Assembly (NCBI RefSeq): GCF_016704835.1
Contig: NZ_JADIZJ010000021.1
Span: 868,001-932,000, forward strand
Length of the DNA stretch: 64,000 nt
Direction of reading: 5' to 3'
Origin: Sphingopyxis sp.
Lineage (GTDB): Bacteria > Pseudomonadota > Alphaproteobacteria > Sphingomonadales > Sphingomonadaceae
How positions within the stretch are numbered: position 1 is the stretch's first letter; each line of letters begins with the position of its first letter. The notes beneath the pieces are model-generated. The model ran no database searches, was not told where the DNA came from, and saw only the letters and a program-made list of their open reading frames with translations. The position numbers and the translations under genes were made by a program. Shown piece by piece: positions 45,234-54,849 of the stretch.

Positions 45234-46178
45234 ACACACACATCTCAAGATACGTCGCTTTGCATCGCAGCCTGGGTCGGAAGTATTCCGAACAGGACCG
45301 GATGCTCCGCCAGTACGCTGCCTACGCCGAGGGTTTCGGCGATCGGCACACTCCAGGTCCAGCGCATCTACGACTGGTGCCACACGTCGAGCTCACAATA
45401 TGTGGCCCGCCGGAGGTTCGACACCGCACGTAACTTCAGCCTTTTCGCTCATGCCGAGGATTCGGGCCACGAGGTTCCACCTGCGGGCGTTTTCGGCCGA
45501 GGCAAGCGGCCCCGCCCCACGCCCACGATCATCAAGCCCGAGCAGGTCCGGGCGATCATGACGGCGGCACTGGGCGTTCCTCCCAAGGGCATGATCAGCC
45601 CGTACACTTATCACTACCTGTTCGGTCTGCTGGCCGCGACAGGACTCCGGATTTCCGAGGCCCTCGCGTTACAATGCAGCGATCTGGTCGAGGATGGCCT
45701 GATCGTCCGCAACGGCAAGTTCGGTAAACAGCGGCTTGTAGCGTTGCAGCCATCGACCCGTCAGGCGCTCGAAGCATATCTCGCCACCCGGGCAAGGCTC
45801 GGTGCCACGGGCAATGACCTGTTCGTGACCATCCGGGGAAGAGCCCCCCATAAAGTGCGCGCACACATCGTGTTCGTCAGGCTGGCCCGACAGCTTGGAT
45901 ACCGCGGACCAACTGGAACGGCCGGGATGCGGCTACACGACTTGCGGCACACTTTCGCCGTGCGTTCCCTTGAGTCCTGCCCACCCGACAGGGAGGCGAT
46001 TGCACACCACATGGCCGGACTCAGCGTCTATCTTGGGCACGCGTCGGTCGCCAACACGTATTGGTATCTCGAGGCCACGCCGGTGCTGCTGCGCGACATC
46101 GCTGCCGCCAGCGAGCAACTTTACCGGGAGAGGCCGCATGACGGCGCTCGCTCCGCATCTCTCGGCATACCTGCGTGA
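45227..46178 (+). pseudogene. tyrosine recombinase B of RIT element, frameshifted
   Basis: Starts MLNTHISRYVALHRSLGRKY in the frame overlapping the first recombinase, then shifts near 45354-45362. There, removing one C from a CC would join it to QRIYDWCHTSSSQYVARRRF and the rest. The remainder is complete: ATGLRISEALALQCSDL, MRLHDLRHTFAVRSL, YLGHASVANTYWYLEAT with catalytic R, H-x-x-R, H and Y. About 316 residues if repaired. Overlaps the third recombinase gene by about 40 bases. Confidence 0.8.
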
Positions 46179-47142
46179 ACATCTGCCACGCGAACGCGCT
46201 GTCAGTCCGCACACGGTGAAGACCTATGCCAACTGCTTCGTCCTCCTCGTCCAGTTCGCTGCCGGTCGGCTGAAGCGCCGACCGACCGATCTTGAGATCG
46301 AGGATCTCGGCACCGACATGATCATGGCCTTCCTTGACCATGTCGAGACCGGTCGCGGCAGCTGCGTGCGGACCCGCAACGGCAGGCTCGCCGCGATCCG
46401 GTCCTTCTTCCGGTACATAGAGTATCGCATTCCGGCCTGCCTGGACCAGGCGCTCCGCGTCAGATCGATCCCGACCAAGAAGACCGACAAGGCGCTGATC
46501 GACTACCTCGACCGGGCCGAGATCAAGGCGTTGCTCGACGCCCCCGATCCCCGCACTCGCCTTGGCACACGCGATCGCGCCATGCTGCATCTGGCCTATG
46601 CCGGCGGGCTCCGGGTATCGGAACTTGTGTCGCTTCAGCTGCGCGATTTCCCGGACCGCTCCCTGTCCACCGTGCACATCATGGGCAAGGGTCGGCGTGA
46701 ACGGGTCCTGCCGCTCTGGAAGGAGACCCAGTTCGCATTGCGCGCGTGGCTTGCGATACGGCCCGACGCGCAAGCTGCCGAGATATTCCTCAATGCCAAC
46801 GGGCAGCCTATGACCCGTGACGGATTTGCATTCCGACTGGCTGAACACGTCAAAGCAGCGGCGGCAAAGCAGCCGTCGATCCTCGGCAAACGGGTTACGC
46901 CGCATGTGTTGCGCCATTCCTGCGCGATGCACACGCTCGCGGCGACCGGGGACATCCGCAAGGTCGCGTTGTGGCTTGGCCATGCCAGCATACAGAGCAC
47001 CGAGACCTACCTGCGGGCCGATCCCGAGGAGAAGCTGCAAATCCTCGCGGCTCACGGTGCCCCCGCCATCAAGCCCGGGCGCTTCAAGCCGCCATCCGAT
47101 GCCCTGATTACCATGCTTACCGACGTTCGAAGGCGGGCCTAG
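46138..47142 (+). CDS. tyrosine recombinase C of RIT element
   Basis: A 334-residue tyrosine recombinase. Catalytic residues are visible in LAYAGGLRVSELVSLQLRDF, HVLRHSCAMHTLAATGDIRK and WLGHASIQSTETYLRAD. The ATG follows GGGAGAGG and lies within the end of recombinase B, the usual translational overlap of RIT trios. Intact. The right terminal repeat starts 31 bases after its stop. Confidence 0.9.
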   Translation: MTALAPHLSAYLREHLPRERAVSPHTVKTYANCFVLLVQFAAGRLKRRPTDLEIEDLGTDMIMAFLDHVETGRGSCVRTRNGRLAAIRSFFRYIEYRIPACLDQALRVRSIPTKKTDKALIDYLDRAEIKALLDAPDPRTRLGTRDRAMLHLAYAGGLRVSELVSLQLRDFPDRSLSTVHIMGKGRRERVLPLWKETQFALRAWLAIRPDAQAAEIFLNANGQPMTRDGFAFRLAEHVKAAAAKQPSILGKRVTPHVLRHSCAMHTLAATGDIRKVALWLGHASIQSTETYLRADPEEKLQILAAHGAPAIKPGRFKPPSDALITMLTDVRRRA

Positions 47143-47173
47143 CCCGTCTCCGAACATTCCCCCTGACCCTCAT

Positions 47174-47257
47174 ATTATCTGGAGTGAAATCATGGAAAAC
47201 CGAAGAAAACCTGCGCCTCCCGCCGCCACGCTCGACATAAACTGCGACTGCAAAGAA
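47174..47257 (-). repeat. RIT right terminal inverted repeat
   Basis: Inverse complement of the left repeat with one additional base. It ends CTGCAAAGAA, after which the interrupted host frame continues. Confidence 0.85.
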
Positions 47258-49029
47258 GCAATTGCCGATTACCTTACCCGTGCGTTCCCGACCCGGCAGA
47301 TGGAGGAATATGTCGACGAGCTTGGCGATGTTCGCTCGCGCCCGATGTGGGACGAGGCCGGGAGCCCGGTCTATAACCCGCAGGCCGAGGCGGCGCGGGC
47401 AGACCTCATCGAACATATCTGCGCGATGCCGCCGATCCCGACCGCGCTCGATGCCCTGCTTGAACATTACGGCACCAGTGCTGTTGCCGAGGTGACCGGA
47501 CGGTCGAAGCGGCTTGTCCGCGATGCACACGGACAGCAGCGCCTCGAAAGCCGATCACCGCGCACCAACCTTGCCGAAACCACCGCATTCATGACCGGGG
47601 CCAAGCGTATCCTGGTCTTTTCGGATGCCGGTGGCACGGGGCGCAGTTACCACGCCAGCCTTGATGCCAAAAATCAGCAGCGCCGTGTTCACTTCCTCTT
47701 GGAACCCGGATGGCGCGCCGACCGGGCGATCCAGGGGCTCGGGCGCACCCACCGCACCCACCAGGCCTGCCCGCCGCTGTTCCGCCCCGTTACCACCGAC
47801 TGCAAGGGCGAAGCCCGGTTCACCAGCACCATTGCGCGGCGACTCGATGCGCTGGGGGCGCTCACGCGCGGGCAGCGCCAGACCGGGGGGCAGGGAATGT
47901 TCGACGCCGCCGACAACCTTGAGAGCAGTTATGCCAAACATGCGTTGCACGACTGGTACGGGCTTCTCGCCACCGGCAAGCTTAAGAGCACCAGTTTTGC
48001 CGAATTCCAGACGATGAGCGGGCTCGAACTTACCGACCAGGACGGTGTGCTGCGCGAGGACCTGCCGCCAATCCAGCGCTGGCTCAACCGCCTTCTTGCC
48101 ATGAAGATCGCGGTGCAGAACGCCATCTTCGACGAGTTCCTAACCCTTGTCGAAACCCGCGTTGCGGCCGCCAAGGAAGCTGGGACATTCGACATTGGCG
48201 TCGAGACGATCTCGGTTGAGGCCTGCCAGGTGCTATCGGATACGGTAATCCGAACCGACCCCGTGACCGGCGCGACCTCCCACCTCCTCGAACTGTCGCT
48301 CACCCAGCGCCGCAAGGTCCTGTCGCTTGAGCGGGTGCTCAAGTTGGCGTCCTACGATGACAAGCCACTGTTCCTGCGCAACGAGAAGTCGGGGAAGGTC
48401 GCACTGGCAATCCGGGCTCCGTCGCACATGGACGAGGAAGGCAACACCATCCACCGGCACGAACTCGTCCGCCCCTTGCGCAGCGAATACCTTCACGCCG
48501 AACGCCTTGCAGAATCGGCGTGGAAACCGCGTCGGAGGCAGAATTCGCGAAGCTTTGGGAAGCGGAGTACGCCGCCGACGAAAGCCAGTTGGTCACCGAG
48601 ACGGTGTACCTGGCGACCGGCTTGCTACTGCCCATTTGGGGTGCGCTTCCGAAGGAAGACCTCACGGTCAACCGCATTGTCGACAAATCGGGCGCTTCCT
48701 GGCTCGGCCGCCATGTCCACGACCTTTACGTCGACGCGACCCTCGAGAAGCTCGGGGTCAGTCGCAAGGTGCCGACCGATCCGGCTAAAATTGCAGCCGC
48801 CATCCTCGGCGGGGGCACCTGGAAGGCGCCGCACCCACTCAATTTCACCATTCGCACATCCCGCGTGAACGGTTCCCGAAGGATCGAGATTGCGGGTGCC
48901 GAAGCTGCCCGTATTCCCGAACTCAAGGCTAAGGGTTGCTTCACCGAGATCATCGCTTACAAGACGCGGGTGTTCGTGCCCCTCGATCGGGCGGACGCGA
49001 TCATCACCAGCATTGCGGTCCAGACCTGA
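47255..49029 (+). pseudogene. strawberry-notch-like methylase/helicase, 3' part (frameshifted)
   Basis: Continuation of the gene broken at 43.54 kb: EAIADYLTRAFPTRQMEEYV, then FSDAGGTGRSYHASLDAKNQ and FLLEPGWRADRAIQGLGRTHRTHQ. The latter is the helicase motif VI-like arginine-rich segment typical of the family. Near 48520 the frame shifts: one A missing from an A run would join it to GVETASEAEFAKLWEAEYAA, and it runs to a TGA at 49029. An apparent ATG at 47192 lies inside the RIT repeat and is not a true start. With the 5' part the original protein had about 1,400 residues. Confidence 0.8.
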
Positions 49030-49223
49030 GCAATCAGGTAAGTCGTGCTGAGGGTACCCGTCTGATGGGCGGCGCGTTTCACGCCATCAAGCAGGCGATA
49101 TCTGCATAATTGAAACGACGGCGATGTTCGACCTTTAGGACTGTCCGGATTCAGGGACAAATCGCGGGTAAGCAGTCACCGGTGCAGGCCAGATTGGTTC
49201 TCGGCAACGAAAACGCGAGCGAA

Positions 49224-49484
49224 TTAGCCGCCCACCCTGGGCGCGACAATTACCGAATGCGCCTGAATGGTGGCGCCATTGGTGGTTTGCAGAATTTTGC
49301 TTCGGGACTGATAATCCAGATGCCACCACAAGCCGAGTAGGACGGCTGCGACCGCCGCCATGAGGAGCCCGGCGTGGGCCTTCCTCGATCTAAGAGGCGA
49401 GCTTCGCGTGCTTTTGGCCTCGGAATTTTGAGGGGCGTCCATTGCTTGTGGTTCGATCAAATAACCACTTTGCGCCGTGTCCAT
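49224..49484 (-). pseudogene. HlyD/EmrA-type adaptor, N-terminal fragment
   Basis: 86 codons with one membrane helix (AGLLMAAVAAVLLGLWW) and TTNGATIQAHSVIVAPRVGG. This corresponds to the start of EmrA-like membrane-fusion proteins (T-x-x-A-x-V-x-A). The frame stops there, where a biotinyl-lipoyl domain should follow. A truncated remnant of a drug-efflux gene. Confidence 0.65.
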
Positions 49485-49535
49485 AGAGTGCCAGTGACGG
49501 ATCCCGTTCGGAAGCTCGGCTCCGCGGCAGGGGGA

Positions 49536-50411
49536 TCACGATTTCAGCTCCGATCCGTGGGTGCGAAGCAGAAAGTTGACGATCGACTGACCGAAAGCGT
49601 CGTTCTGATCACCAACGACCATGTGCGTCGCATTCGCAATGTCGCTGTATGCCGCGTGGGGGACGAGACCCTGGAAATGCTTGACGGCTTCCGGCGAGAC
49701 GAGGTCGCTCGAACCGCCCCGGATCAGATGCACGGGCAGTTTGAGGCTGGCCGCCGCTGCACTGAGTTCAGCGCTCCCTTGATCGCTGGAGTCCCCGCGG
49801 CGCCGCATCATTCCGTCGATGAACGCCGGATCCCAATGCCAGTAATAGCGTCCATCCTCCTTGCGGCGCAGGTAGTTTGCGAGCCCGGACGATGCCTTTC
49901 GGCTCGGCCGGTGCGGCATATACTCGGAAATGACCCGTGCGGCTTCCTCCGTCGAGGCGAAACCCTCACGCGCATGAGCGGTCATGAAACCGACGACGCG
50001 GGCGACGCCGCCGGGTTCCATCTGGGGCGTGATGTCGACCAAGGTGAGCGAGCTGAAACTTCCCGGTGCGCATTCTCCCTCAGCCATAATCCCGGCTATT
50101 CCGCCAAGGGACGCGCCGATTATGGCTGGCTTTTTCCCGATCGCCGAAGCGATCGCGACGAGATCTGCCGCAAAATCGGAAATATGATAGGCCCCATCAC
50201 TCGCCCATGCACTTTCGCCATGCCCGCGCAGATCGACCGCAATCGTCCGGAATCCGTGGCTGGCGAGTAGCTCGGTCACGGCTTTCCACGCTCTGCGCGT
50301 TTGCCCGCCTCCGTGCGCCAGAATGACCGGAAAGCCGCGTTCCGGGCCATTTATCGACGCCGCAATGGTAAGGCCCGACTGACCGGCGAATGTGATTGAT
50401 TGATCCGACAT
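49536..50411 (-). CDS. alpha/beta-fold hydrolase
   Basis: A 291-residue hydrolase. The oxyanion-hole segment VILAHGGGQTRRAW, the nucleophile elbow GASLGGIAG (Ser about 99), a candidate acidic residue in the GGSSDLVSPEAV segment, and the late ATHMVVGDQND (His) form the usual Ser-Asp-His triad. No signal peptide. The substrate is unknown; the closest general type is peroxidase/esterase-like alpha/beta hydrolases. It is isolated among mobile-element debris and intact. Confidence 0.85.
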   Translation of the reverse strand: MSDQSITFAGQSGLTIAASINGPERGFPVILAHGGGQTRRAWKAVTELLASHGFRTIAVDLRGHGESAWASDGAYHISDFAADLVAIASAIGKKPAIIGASLGGIAGIMAEGECAPGSFSSLTLVDITPQMEPGGVARVVGFMTAHAREGFASTEEAARVISEYMPHRPSRKASSGLANYLRRKEDGRYYWHWDPAFIDGMMRRRGDSSDQGSAELSAAAASLKLPVHLIRGGSSDLVSPEAVKHFQGLVPHAAYSDIANATHMVVGDQNDAFGQSIVNFLLRTHGSELKS

Positions 50412-50547
50412 GACGGCATTATACTGTAAGGCGATTTACAAAAAAGTCTATTTAATATTCGAGTTTGGCGCCAGTCACCTGAATCTAGAGTTCGTGGCAT
50501 ATTGTATGATCTGCCTTTTGGCAGAAGTGACGTGATGTGGTGGGCGG

Positions 50548-51395
50548 TGACGTGACCCCCTGATTTTCCTCCACGCATGATTAGAGTCCGGCCCTGAAGG
50601 AAGGACGGACGATGAAGCGATTGAGGTTCACGGAAGAGCAGATCATTGGCGTGTTGAAGGAGGCCGAGGCCGGCGCCACGGCGTGTCCGACGCGACGATC
50701 TACAACTGGAAGGCCAAGTATGGCGGCCTGGAGGTCTCGGAGGCGAAGCGGCTGCGGGCGCTCGAGGATGAGAACGCCAAGCTGAAGCGGCTGCTGGCCG
50801 AGACGATGCTGGACAACGCGGGCCTGAAGGATCTTCTCGCAAAAAATTGGTAACGCCCGCTGCGAAGCGAGAGGCGGTCGCTCGTCTCCAGGCGGTCCTG
50901 GGGATGAGCGAGCGGCGGGCGTGTCGAGTCATCGGCGCTGATCGGAAGAGCATGCGTTACCGGTCGCAGCGGGATGATGATGCCGAGCTTCGGTCGAAGC
51001 TGCGCGAGCTCGCGCAGCAGCGCCGTCGGTTCGGCTATCGCCGATTGCACATCCTGCTGCGTCGCGAGGGCGTGGTGATCAACCGCAAGAAGACGCAGCG
51101 GCTCTACCGCGAGGAGAAGCTGGAAGTCCGGCGTCGGCGGAGCCGGCGTCGCGCCATTGGTGCACGCGCACCGGCGCCCGTGCTGGCGCTGCCCAACCAG
51201 CGATGGAGCCTGGACTTCGTGCACGACCAGATGGCGTCCGGACGCCGGTTCCGGGTGCTCAACATCGTCGACGATGTAACCCGCGAGTGCCTGCGTGCGG
51301 TGCCGGATACGTCGATCTCGGGACGCAGGGTCGTGCGCGAGCTAAGCGATCTGATCGTCGAGCGCGGCAAGCCGGGCATGATCGTCAGCGACAAC
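50548..51395 (+). mobile_element. truncated IS3-family insertion sequence
   Basis: The left end TGACGTGACCCCCTGATTTT is followed by orfA and orfB of IS3 type. The element breaks inside orfB after the second catalytic Asp (IVSDN), so the right end is missing. Confidence 0.75.
50612..50853 (+). pseudogene. IS3-family orfA, internally deleted
   Basis: Starts MKRLRFTEEQIIGVLKEAEA and, in another frame, continues HGVSDATIYNWKAKYGG and ends LLAETMLDNAGLKDLLAKNW. A deletion of about 25 bases removed part of the helix-turn-helix and shifted the frame. An A6 slippage site (50841-50846) for orfAB fusion is preserved at the end. Confidence 0.8.
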
Positions 51396-51476
51396 GTCCT
51401 ATGTTGGGAAGCAGCAGCGGCAACAGGCCAGCAGATCTCATTGCGCCGATCAGGATCGGCGCTGCTGTCTTTTTGA
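50847..51476 (+). pseudogene. IS3-family orfB transposase, truncated
   Basis: Integrase-core transposase with an N-terminal HTH_21-like region (FGYRRLHILLRREGVVINRKK) and catalytic Asp residues in RWSLDFVHDQM and KPGMIVSDN. The family Glu and the rest of the core are lost, because the sequence after about 51395 is unrelated. Inactive. Confidence 0.85.
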
Positions 51477-51608
51477 TCCAGATGGCTTCCATCGTCAAGG
51501 AATGTGCTCTCGGCCATAGCAAACACAGGATCCATCGATCTTGGGGGTCGTGGTCCTCACCGTCCTTAAGATGAGATGCAGATGCCAGATGGAAGGCCCG
51601 AACATTAT

Positions 51609-52901
51609 CTACAGGGTCGCAGCTGCGCCCTCACGGCTCCACAGAGAGGGGTCCTTCCATCTGGTGTCCGCCCGTTCCAGGAACGGACGGTACTCGGTTC
51701 CCGTCTTGATGACGGCGTGTGCGACACGCGCCATCTTGGCGGTGAGTGCGGTCATCGCCTTTCGGCGGCGATCAGGGTCGTTTGCATGCCCGGCGACGTA
51801 TCGCCCGAGCTTGTCGCGAAAGCTGTTGTCGCGCTGGCGGATGGCAACTTGGGTTGCCATCCAGAAGGTACGGCGGAGCCGAGCATTGCCGTACTTTGAA
51901 AGCTTGGTCCGCCCGCGGAATGTGCCGGACTGACATGTGGCAAGATCGAGGCCGCAGAACTTCAAAAACTGGCGGTGGTGAGCAAATCGTCGAAGGTCGC
52001 CGGCCTCCGCGAGGATGGTCAGCGCGTTGATCGGCCCAATCCCGGGGATCATTCGCAGGAGCTGGTAATCACGGTTCTCGCTAAGCAGGGCATGGGCTGT
52101 TCGTTCGATCTCGTCTCGTTGCCGGATCAGGCTTCGCGCTTGCGCGATGACCATGCGGAACATGGCGATGGAGACGGAATCTTCGCCGATCGGCAATGCA
52201 ACCGACGCGCAGGCAGTCTCGTAAATATCGTTGATTAAGCGGGCTTTAGAGACCTTGCGGCCGACCAGTGACCACGCCTCGCGCGTGAAGGCCTCCTGGC
52301 TGAGCGCTGTCATGCTCGTTGGCGTTGGAAACCGCTCGAGCAAGGCCAGGAACCAATCCGACCTGCTGTTGCCTGCGAAGCGCTCGATCTCTGGGAAGTA
52401 CAGCGGGAGATAGTGTGTCAGGATCCGATGCCATGTCTGGGTCTTAGCCTTTGAAATGGCTTCGTGCGTCTTCGACATCTCCTGTAGATCGTTGATACCG
52501 GCGGCCAGCGGATCGACGTAGCGCTGGGTCGCGCCGATCTGCAGCATGTGCAGGATTACCTGGGCGTCCTTGGAATCGTTCTTGTCCCAGCCATTGTGCA
52601 GAGCCTCGCGCGTCCGGGCCAACGCGACCGACGAAATCAAGCGAAGCTCGAATCCCGCAGATAGCAGCCGGTGTGCCAATGTGCGGTGGTAGTTGCCGGT
52701 GGCTTCGAAGCCGACGATGACAGGTCTGCCGATGTCCGCCAGGTCGGCCGCCAGACGGTCGTAATCCGCCTTGGTGGCCATCACCGTCATGCGCCGCCGC
52801 CGGCCACCCTCCGGGCGTTCAATCAGCACCTCCTGACGGTGCTTGGACATATCGATGGCTACCAGCACGGCATCGGCGGGAGTAGAACTACGCTTGGTCA
52901 T
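51609..52901 (-). CDS. IS110-family transposase (DEDD/serine recombinase type)
   Basis: An intact 430-residue transposase. The RuvC-like DEDD residues are in VLVAIDMSKHRQEV, VGFEATGNYHRTLA and WDKNDSKDAQVI. The C-terminal domain with LRMIPGIGPINALTILAEAG and the serine-bearing CQSGTFRGRTKLSKYGNARL is the hallmark of IS110. IS110 proteins use a structured non-coding (bridge) RNA from the element ends to choose donor and target. The non-coding ends here are short: about 100 bases upstream of the gene and under 60 downstream before other sequence. Confidence 0.92.
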   Translation of the reverse strand: MTKRSSTPADAVLVAIDMSKHRQEVLIERPEGGRRRRMTVMATKADYDRLAADLADIGRPVIVGFEATGNYHRTLAHRLLSAGFELRLISSVALARTREALHNGWDKNDSKDAQVILHMLQIGATQRYVDPLAAGINDLQEMSKTHEAISKAKTQTWHRILTHYLPLYFPEIERFAGNSRSDWFLALLERFPTPTSMTALSQEAFTREAWSLVGRKVSKARLINDIYETACASVALPIGEDSVSIAMFRMVIAQARSLIRQRDEIERTAHALLSENRDYQLLRMIPGIGPINALTILAEAGDLRRFAHHRQFLKFCGLDLATCQSGTFRGRTKLSKYGNARLRRTFWMATQVAIRQRDNSFRDKLGRYVAGHANDPDRRRKAMTALTAKMARVAHAVIKTGTEYRPFLERADTRWKDPSLWSREGAAATL

Positions 52902-53020
52902 GGTCGGTCATGACCTGCGCCCGGAATCTTGGACCGTTTTGAGCTGGAAAATTCCAGTTAGATCATAGGGCCAGGATACGGAGTGAGCGATGATGAGGAC
53001 GAAGTTTTCCAAGGCACGGA

Positions 53021-53182
53021 TCGCCCGAGGCGATCACCGCCGTTTTCGCCGAGGCCATGGTCCAGACCTGCATCGTCCATCTGCTCCGGAACTCGACGGA
53101 CTTCCTCTCATGGAAAGACCGCAAGCCGCTGGTGACCGCGCTGAAGGGCATTTACCGCGCCGTCGATGCCAAGGCTGCCGAG
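53021..53182 (+). pseudogene. IS256-family transposase fragment
   Basis: About 54 codons: SPEAITAVFAEAMVQTCIVH, LLRNSTDFLSWKDRKPLVTA, LKGIYRAVDAKAAE. This is the central region of Transposase_mut (IS256) proteins. Both ends of the gene are missing. Confidence 0.8.
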
Positions 53183-53350
53183 GGAACCACCTTAAGGACG
53201 TATGGTCCACTTTCCCAAGGTTACAGGCTATCACGCAATACTAGGGCTGAAGCCAGTATCCGACTAGAGTCGGAGGGATCCCTCCCAAATGGGGGCCTCC
53301 AAACAACGCAAACTGAAAATAATTAGCGAATATTCAGCCAGTGCCGTCGT

Positions 53351-54814
53351 TCACTCCGGCACGTCAGACGGTGCCCCGTCTTGCGGTGCCGAGTCAACCG
53401 TTCGCGTGGATTTGGCGACGGGTGCCGGGTCACTGTCCCAGTCGAACACCTTGCCGCGCACGCGCTGGTAGTTGACATCGGGATCATACAGCGGGCCACC
53501 ATCGAGGCCGAGGTCGCGTGCCTCGGCCATGCCCATCGCTGAGAGCAGCGAGAATCCCGCGACATAGGCATTGCGCCGCGCAGTGACGAGGCGGGTCTGG
53601 GCTTGAAGCAACTCACGCTCGGCATCGAGAATATCCAGAATGGTGCGGTTGCCGACGCTGTTTTCGGCGCGCACCCCTTCAAGGCTGAGAGTTGCAGCAT
53701 CGACTGCGCTTTGGCTCGACGCGATGATCTCGTCGGTAGCCTGCCAAGAGGCAAAGGCAGCGCGGACGGTGGCGATGACCTCACGCTCAATGGCGATCTC
53801 TTGCTCCATCGTCGCGTTCTCCCGCGCCTGTGCCTGACGGCGCTGGGCTGCGGGAAGCCCGCCCTGGAACATGGGGATGGACGCGCGAATGCCTGCCTGT
53901 GCTGTCGTCTGGCTCTGGGTAAAGGCACCGGTGCCGGCTGCTGTGCCACCGAGCGTGCCAAGATAGTCGGTATAGCCAAGTCCGGTGAACACACTAATCC
54001 GTGGCAGGCGCGATGCACTCACCGCTTTCACATCGAAACCAGCAGCAGTGCTGCGCTGACGCGCTGCGATCAGGTCTGGGTTGTTGTCGAGCGCGATTTG
54101 GGTGGCCTCAGCCGGCGTGTCCGGAAGACCGGCCAGCGGTGGCGGCGGTTGCAGCGCCACGGGAGGCTTGCCAACTATGGACAGATAGAACTCGCGCGCG
54201 GCAATCAGGCTGGACTGTGCAGAGCGCAGATCGCCCTGAGCGAGCGCCAGCCGAGCCTGCGACTGGGCCACATCGGTGCGGGTCAGATCGCCGATCTCGA
54301 AACGGTCACGCGTTGCCCGCAGGTTGACTGTGAGGACTTCGACATTGTTGCGATTGAGGCCCACGACGGCTTCGGCAAGGATCACGTCCATGTAGCTGGC
54401 GACAACTCGGCTGAATATACCAGACTCCGCACCGCGCAGATCGGCTTGCCCTGCCTTCACCCGCGTTTCTGCTGCGAGCACCGAATTCTTCACGCCGCCG
54501 CCCGAATAGACCGGCACGCTAAGCTGTAAGGAGGAATCGAAAGCGCGGTCGGGCGAGGTAAAATTGTTGGCGCTGTTCTTGAGAAATTCGGTGTAGCTTG
54601 ATGCGCCCTGCAGCGAGGGCAGACCGGCGGCGCGGGCAATCGGCACGGTTTCGTCTGTCGCTCGCTGCTGGGCCCGCGCGCCTTGCAGCGACGGGTTGGT
54701 GGCATAGGCCGCGTTTAGCGCATCGCGCAGATCGTCGGCCAGCAACGGCGCAGGCAATGCGGCAACAAGTCCTGCCAGCAGGGCGGGCTTCAACGATGAG
54801 TACTGTCTCAACAT
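53351..54814 (-). CDS. TolC-family outer membrane efflux channel
   Basis: A 487-residue TolC-type protein starting at the ATG at 54814 (MLRQYSSLKPALLAGLVAALPAPLLA, signal peptide). It is followed by two helical-hairpin repeats, with DLRDALNAAYATNPSLQGARAQ at the start, TRDRFEIGDLTRTDVAQSQARL in the first and GVRAENSVGNRTILDILDAE in the second. These motifs are typical of TolC/AprF-like type I secretion and multidrug channels. It lies downstream of the AcrB-like pump gene and should provide the outer-membrane exit. The frame continues far upstream but only into unrelated coding sequence. Confidence 0.9.
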   Translation of the reverse strand: MLRQYSSLKPALLAGLVAALPAPLLADDLRDALNAAYATNPSLQGARAQQRATDETVPIARAAGLPSLQGASSYTEFLKNSANNFTSPDRAFDSSLQLSVPVYSGGGVKNSVLAAETRVKAGQADLRGAESGIFSRVVASYMDVILAEAVVGLNRNNVEVLTVNLRATRDRFEIGDLTRTDVAQSQARLALAQGDLRSAQSSLIAAREFYLSIVGKPPVALQPPPPLAGLPDTPAEATQIALDNNPDLIAARQRSTAAGFDVKAVSASRLPRISVFTGLGYTDYLGTLGGTAAGTGAFTQSQTTAQAGIRASIPMFQGGLPAAQRRQAQARENATMEQEIAIEREVIATVRAAFASWQATDEIIASSQSAVDAATLSLEGVRAENSVGNRTILDILDAERELLQAQTRLVTARRNAYVAGFSLLSAMGMAEARDLGLDGGPLYDPDVNYQRVRGKVFDWDSDPAPVAKSTRTVDSAPQDGAPSDVPE

Positions 54815-54849
54815 CAGGTTGCCCGTAGCGCGATCGCGATTGGCCGAGA

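Larger units (their letters stand above)
43539..47257 (+). mobile_element. RIT (Recombinase In Trio) element inserted in the strawberry-notch-like gene
   Basis: Three consecutive overlapping tyrosine-recombinase genes lie between long terminal inverted repeats (43565-43647 and 47174-47257; about 83 bp with three or so differences). The host gene resumes in frame right after the right repeat. This is the defining organisation of RIT elements. The exact crossover points are uncertain because GAGGCGATC on the left and GAAGCAATT on the right are similar but not identical. Confidence 0.85.
51550..53210. mobile_element. IS256-like remnant with inverted-repeat ends, invaded by IS110
   Basis: GTGGTCCTCACCGTCCTTAAG at the left and the inverse of CTTAAGGACGTATGGTCCAC at the right match in most positions. 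Between them lie an IS110 transposase gene and a fragment of an IS256-type transposase. The simplest reading is an IS256-like element gutted by an IS110 insertion; this is inference. Confidence 0.4.

Noticed and set aside
45354..45362. Programmed frameshift in the second RIT recombinase
   Set aside because: No slippery heptamer or downstream structure; the many one-base indels in this region make an error or mutation more likely.
47192..47254. ATG at 47192 as the start of a separate helicase gene
   Set aside because: These codons lie inside the RIT terminal inverted repeat; family similarity starts only after 47255, so it is the continuation of a split gene.
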